Assembly: GCA_019671005.1 (NCBI GenBank)
Contig: CM033712.1
Span: forward strand, 76,892,479 to 76,956,478
Direction of reading: 5' to 3'
Length of the DNA stretch: 64,000 nt
Source of the DNA: Hibiscus mutabilis
Lineage: Eukaryota > Streptophyta > Magnoliopsida > Malvales > Malvaceae
Both the position numbers and the translations under genes were made by a program. Shown here in pieces: positions 58,680-64,000 of the stretch. The stretch's first letter is position 1. Every line of letters starts with the position of its first letter. The notes under the pieces are model-generated. The model was not told where the DNA came from, searched no databases, and saw nothing but the letters and a program-made list of their open reading frames with translations.

Positions 58680-61600
58680 TTACGATAAACGTCATATACC
58701 GCCATGTACCACTAATCATGTGTACTACTATGTACCATTAACTATTTTAATTACTTTTAAAATCATAGGGACCGAAAGCATCATTATCCACTTTTAGAAT
58801 AAAATCTAAAAAACAATTTTTATATTATTTTTTCAGATTTTTTTCTTTTTGGGTAAAGTACACAAATGGTAATTAAACTTTGGTAAATTATTCAATTTGG
58901 TAACCAAACTTTCAATTGCTTCAATGTTACCATTAAACTTTTAGTTTTGTTCCAAATTAGTCATTGGCCCGTTAACAATCGTTAAAAGGGTGGCGTGGCA
59001 GTTATAATATTTTATATAACAACACATTTAGTCCTCCACATTTGCACATTCAAACAATTTTGTCATAGTTTGGAAAATAATAATGAATTTAACCCTTATT
59101 ATTTACACGTTATTTCAATTTGACGTTATATTAATTAAAAATAACTTAACCCTAAACCTTAAGACCTAAACTCAAAACCTTTAACCCTTAAACTCTTGAA
59201 AAATTATGTCCCTTTCATTTTCCGACTTCACCCAATTTATTTTAATGTACCGGATCCATACGAATCTTTGTGAACCATTATTTTCCGTAATAATGGTGTT
59301 TTCGGCCGCAGTGTTTTACCGCGGTTGCAAACATAACATATGCTATTGTAATCACTGTGAATCATTATTTCCCTCAATAACATTTTCAGACGATGCTTTT
59401 ACTATTATATAACAGACCGCTATTGAATCCCGCCTTGCATAAGTAGAATCTTAGGGTGCGTTTGGTTTCAAAGAATACAAGGTATTTTCATTTTTATTTT
59501 TTGGAAAATAGAAAATGTTGAAGAAAACATGTTTGGATGTAAAATTTGAAAATGATTTTTAGAAAATGAAAACAAAAATGAGTGAAAATTTGAAACATAA
59601 AAAAGATGTTTTCACCATTTTCATTGAAAATGTTTTAGAAAAGTGGAAAACATGAAAACAAAGGTTTATAAATTTTAACTCTATTTGACCCTGGTTCGAA
59701 TCCTTTTAATGCCAATTTTAGAACTTTGATTTATTTAATCATATTTTATTTTTATTATAATAATATTTTTAATAATTATATTTTAATTTAATTATTTGAT
59801 GAGTAATTAGTTGTTTATTTTTATGTGGCTTAAAGATAAAATTAATCCTCAACGAAAAATAAAATAAATCAATTAATCCAAAACACACCTAATTTATGCC
59901 AAAAAATCAATAATGGATTAATTGACATTAGAAAGATTCGAACCTATATGCCGAAACACACTCAATTTAGTCATTTCGTAATGGTTGACCAATTTTTGAC
60001 CATTAATTCATTGAAAACCAATACAATGATAACGCATGGCACACTCTGAAAGTGTTATGTCATTAAACCGTAAAAAAATCTAAAAAGTATTTTAAAATTC
60101 TAAAAAAAATATTTTTAAAAAAAATATATAATTTGGCCATTTACTTATTTTTTTTTTATTTCAAAACAATCATAGTTTTGATTTTTTTATTTAATCTTTA
60201 TTGATTTTTTAATTCAAATCCCAAACTCCACTTGTTATTGTTACTGTGAAAACTACCATAGTTGTTGTAGATCCCCTATTTAGTCTTCCTCCAATCCATG
60301 TGAATCAAGTTTTCTGCTGAGATTTTACTAATTTCCTAAGAAACAAACAAACCACGCGTTTTAAGAAGAAAATGGTTGTTGAAACCCAGAGATTTTAGAT
60401 TTAAACTCCAACCCGTGCAAACTCCACAATGTTTCAATAGATCCAAGTGAAGACGGTAGTTGCGAAGGGGAACTAATTAGCAAACTATTTTAAGGTGGTA
60501 GTTGTGGAGGGGTTAATTTTAAATATATATTTTTAGATTTTTTAAATATTTTTAGGTGTACCACATTTCATTATCTTAATAACTGTTTGTGAGTTAACAT
60601 TCAACTATAACGGCCAACATTATGAGAGAGCTAAATTGATCACAATTTGATGGTCTCATTGATTGTAATTTGAATTATGAGGGCTAAATTGAGCGTAAAA
60701 AAATTATAATGGCTTAATTAATTTTTTGATTTTTCATTGAGAGCTAATTTGACCTTTAAGTTTTTTTTATTTTGAAAAATTAGATATCAAACGCATTTTT
60801 ACTATTTTCATTTTTGAAAACAAGTTTTCATTTCTATTAACCAAATGTGTTTTCTAGTTTTTAAAAAACAGAAAATAAAAACTATTTTTTGAAAATAGAA
60901 AATGTTTTCTAGAACCAAACGTTGCGAGCTAAATTGATCACAATTTAAATTATGATGGTCTGATTGATTGTAATTTGAATTACGAGGGCTAAATTGAGTG
61001 TAAAATAATTATAAGGGCTTAATTAATTTTTTAATTTTTCGTTGAGAGCTAATTTGACCTTTAAGCATTTTATTTTGAAAAATTAGATATCAAACACATA
61101 TTCACTATTTTCATTTTTAAAAACAAAATTTCATTTCTATTAACCAAATGTGTTCTTTAGTTTTTAGAAAAAATGAAAATAAAAACTATTTTCTGAAAAT
61201 AAAAAAAATTAAAACCAAAGGCGAAAATAATAGAGTTCACACAGTGATTTTTCAAATGAACATTTTATTTAAAGATTCAACGCTGGAAAAAAGTAAAAAA
61301 AGTGACATTTTTGTTTGCTCCCAAGGACTTTGGATCCGGTATATTAAAATAAATGGGGTGAAGTCAGAAAATGAAAGGGACAACATTAATTAAGAGTTTA
61401 ATAGTTTAGGGTTTTGAGCTTAGGGCTCAAGGTTTTAGGGTTATGATTAAATTATGTATAATTAAAATAGAGTTAAATTGAAATATTGTGTAAATAATGA
61501 GAGTTAAATTTATTATTTTTTAAATTATGATAAAATGTTTGAATGTGCAAACTTGAAGGACTAAATATGTTATTGTATAAAATATTTTAACTGTCACGCC

Positions 61601-61905
61601 ACCTTTTTAATGATTGTTAACGGGTCAGTGACCAATGTAGAGCAAACTAAAAGTTTAATAGTAACATTGAAGCAATTGAAAGTTTGGTTATCAAATTGAA
61701 TAATTTACCAAAGTTCAGTTACTATTTGTGTACTTTACCCAAAAGAATAATAAAAATATGAAAAAGTAATATAACATTGATTTTTTAGATTTTATTCTAA
61801 AAATGCTTCTTGTCCCTATAATTTTAAAATTAATTAAAATAATTAATAGTATATAGCGGTACACATAATTAGTGGTACATAGCAGTACGTGACGTTTATT
61901 GTAGA
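58680..61905. mobile_element. Long inverted-repeat (foldback / MULE-like) element, ~3.2 kb
   Basis: The arm 58680-~59280 recurs inverted at ~61320-61905. Shared landmarks are AAACGTCA...TGTACCACTAAT, GGGTAAAGTACACAAAT, AATTATTCAATTTG, CCCGTTAACAATC, TCCCTTTCATTTTC and ACCGGATCC. The arms are ~600 bp and about 80-85% alike by eye. No transposase frame lies between them. The core contains a tandem repeat and tracts ending in AACCAAACG-like motifs. Exact ends and target duplication could not be fixed. Confidence 0.7.
60628..61222. repeat. 298-bp tandem duplication within the inverted-repeat element
   Basis: Units 60628-60925 and 60926-61222 both start GAGCTAAATTGATCACAATTT and pass through GAGAGCTAATTTGACCTTTAAG and TTAACCAAATGTGTT. 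Confidence 0.75.
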
Positions 61906-63708
61906 ATCATTTTTATAATTATATAAACTATTTTTAATTTAATTCTGTTATTAATTATCATATTTGAATATTTTACTTTATAATTATATTGTGTATTAAA
62001 ATTAGGCTTAGATATTAAATTTAATATACAATTATTAAGATAATACTATTTTTAATATAAAATAATTGTATATACATTGAGAATAAATTATTTAATTATC
62101 CATTTTATACAGTAAAATCATTATCTATTATCAACTCGTATAAAGTGACATTTTTTTTAAATATATGCTATTTATTTTATATTCAGATTTAAATTATAGA
62201 ATGCTTATAATATCTACCCGCCGTCTTCTTTTTAGCATCTGTATTTTTTTTTTACGATTAATAGTGAAAAAAGTGTTCAATTTATAATTTTTTTCACTTT
62301 GGTGTTTAATATTTTATTTTATAATTTAAATTGAATTTTTCTGTAACTGGACTTTAAAATTTTTTTGTTATCTAATAAAAACACAATATGTGGCATATTT
62401 TAGTATTTTTTATTTTTATTTTTCTAAAAATAAGAAAATCTTTAATTTTATAAAAAACAAAAAATTTAGTTTTACTAAAACTCCAAACCCAAGCCCTAAA
62501 TCCTGAAATTCCTCCTCTCTCACCACTAATTCAACTACCACCGGTCACACTTGCCTTCGTCGACCCCTCACAACTAAAAACCTCATGATTTCGTCGTCGA
62601 AAATCGACGAATGAACATCTAAAAATGAAAAAAAAGAGATCGATTGAGCTTCTAACCGACGATTAGAGGGTGGGGATGTTGAACGTTGAGGTATCCGACG
62701 CTTGGGTGGTGAACGGTGAGCCGTTAATGTGGGGAGATATCGGACGGTGAGGAAAATGTGATTTGAGGTTTGCTTGAAAGAAACTAAAATTTTGGTGTTT
62801 TTAAGAAATACACACTTTTAAAGTAATTTAGAAATTAAATAAATAAAAACAAGTCACGTGTCATGTTATAATTGGGTAACAGAAAATTTTTAACGGTTGT
62901 TGACAAAAAACCCAATTTGAGTTACGGAATGAAACGTTAGGCACCAAAGTGGCAAAAAAAAAAAAAAAAACGTTAGGCGTCAACTAAAAAAATGTATAGG
63001 TTGGACACCGTTTGACTATTAAGCTTTTTTTATCTTTACGCGGCGACAATATTAATTTTCATGTCGGTTGTCGACCGCCGGTAACATTTTTTTATTTCAT
63101 TCTTTGTTTTTTAGCTTTTAAATTAATAATCTATCATCGTGATACATTTTTTCTTAATCAGTCGTTAGACCACTTTTATTTAATTTATTTTTTTATAACG
63201 ACCGGATTTGACATCTGTCGCAACCTACCAAGATGATATTCTTTTAAGAATATGTGATGCGATCTCGGTTTGCAGGAGATCCGAAATGATTTATTTTCCC
63301 AATCTAATTAAGGTGTCCCAAACAAAGTGACAATTCTAATTATAATGGCTCGGAAGCAAAAGTAAAGGCTGCTCTCAAATGGACTTTTGTACTTCGCCTT
63401 GAACCTCACAAAACTCGTATTCAGGATCACATTAATATGTCCGGATAAATTTTGTTTATTTGAATCACGGCACCTCATAGAATCAAAGGCTCCTCTCATC
63501 TCCGTTTTTTAGCAGTGAAATCTGAATCTTTGGGATGGTTTGGTTTGGTTTGGTTTGTAGTGAGAAACTAGGTATGCCACTCCACCAGGGACTCGAGGCA
63601 ATTTAAAACACCTTGCCTTCGAAATATGAAGCTTTAGATCAGGCTAAATTCACATTACTTTGAACTTTTGTATGTAGCGATTTACCATTTTGAATCTTTG
63701 CAAACGAG

Positions 63709-63753
<45 letters not shown>

Positions 63754-64000
63754 TAATGACAGAAATGCTTTCTGCAAGCCATCATTAAGCATGCTTTTTT
63801 ATACTCATCATGTAAACTTTCATGCGGTTTTTTTGGCTAATTATAAGCTTTCTTTCTTGTGAATGATAAGGGGTCATTTTCTTGAGTATTGCCTGCAGTA
63901 ATATCACGTTCTCGAATTCCAGTGATTCATACTCGAACTTGAAAATTGATGTTTTTTATCAGAGTTCTATCCGAGTATGGAGTAATGTGTTTTGAATCAA
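61906..64000. other. Gene-poor right end
   Basis: No supported gene. 62840-63010 belongs to the dispersed family also seen at 25760-25930, and has an A-run near 62953-62970. A weak minus-strand frame at 63308-63499 shows no recognisable motif. Confidence 0.4.
63712..63751. repeat. (TA)n microsatellite
   Basis: About 20 uninterrupted TA units. Confidence 0.95.

Noticed and set aside
59690..59704. GGTTCGAATCC, a tRNA B-box-like motif
   Set aside because: No A box or cloverleaf arms can be formed upstream; AT-rich context.

Overview
The window is nuclear DNA of a flowering plant, a dicot judging by gene style. Genes have GT-AG introns, intergenic DNA is very AT-rich, and the families present are plant-specific: a CC-NBS-LRR gene with modular LRR exons, a P-loop/DC1 protein, DUF4220/DUF594, a MUT9-like CK1 kinase, NAD-glutamate dehydrogenase, cysteine synthase, an LRR receptor-like protein, and gag-pro-only Ty3/gypsy-type retrotransposons. 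The style of the NBS-LRR, DC1 and RLP genes recalls Malvaceae (cotton/cacao relatives), but that is a guess.

Layout. 1-7 kb: the 3' part of a large RPS2-type NBS-LRR gene (+), built of phase-0 LRR exons, one of which is out of frame. 7.6-10.2 kb: a divergent gene (-) coding for a coiled coil followed by three tandem NB-ARC modules and no LRR, broken by one frameshift. 11.3-12.5 kb: a P-loop/DC1 fusion gene (+). 13-14.3 kb: a DUF4220/DUF594 pseudogene. 14.6-14.9 kb: a small two-exon membrane protein gene (-). 15.7-16.9 kb: two captured exons of a plastid CDP-diacylglycerol synthase between inverted repeats.

17.1-25.5 kb is one composite retroelement (-) with a perfect 5-bp target duplication, gag and protease only, and a chimeric LTR that contains gag. 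26.7-33.4 kb holds two complementary pieces of a glutamate dehydrogenase gene, separated by a second gag-pro-only LTR element (27.7-31.4 kb). 31.4-47.1 kb is a decayed block array: at least eight same-orientation copies of a ~265-bp repeat, interleaved with broken cysteine synthase exons (+) and broken LRR receptor-like protein pieces (-), plus a hAT-like and a TRIM-like insertion.

48.2-53.9 kb carries the best-preserved large gene, a 16-coding-exon MUT9-like/CK1 kinase (-), whose only visible defect is an in-frame TGA at codon 64. 53.9-64 kb is AT-rich and gene-poor, with a ~3.2-kb long-inverted-repeat element, minisatellites, degenerate telomere-like tracts and a TA microsatellite.

Functionally the left 14 kb looks like an immune-receptor neighbourhood, with intracellular NLR-type genes and, further right, remnants of a surface receptor cluster. 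The most unusual coding architecture is the triple NB-ARC protein next to the P-loop/DC1 gene. The most unusual non-coding structures are the gag-carrying LTR and the exon-capturing inverted-repeat element.
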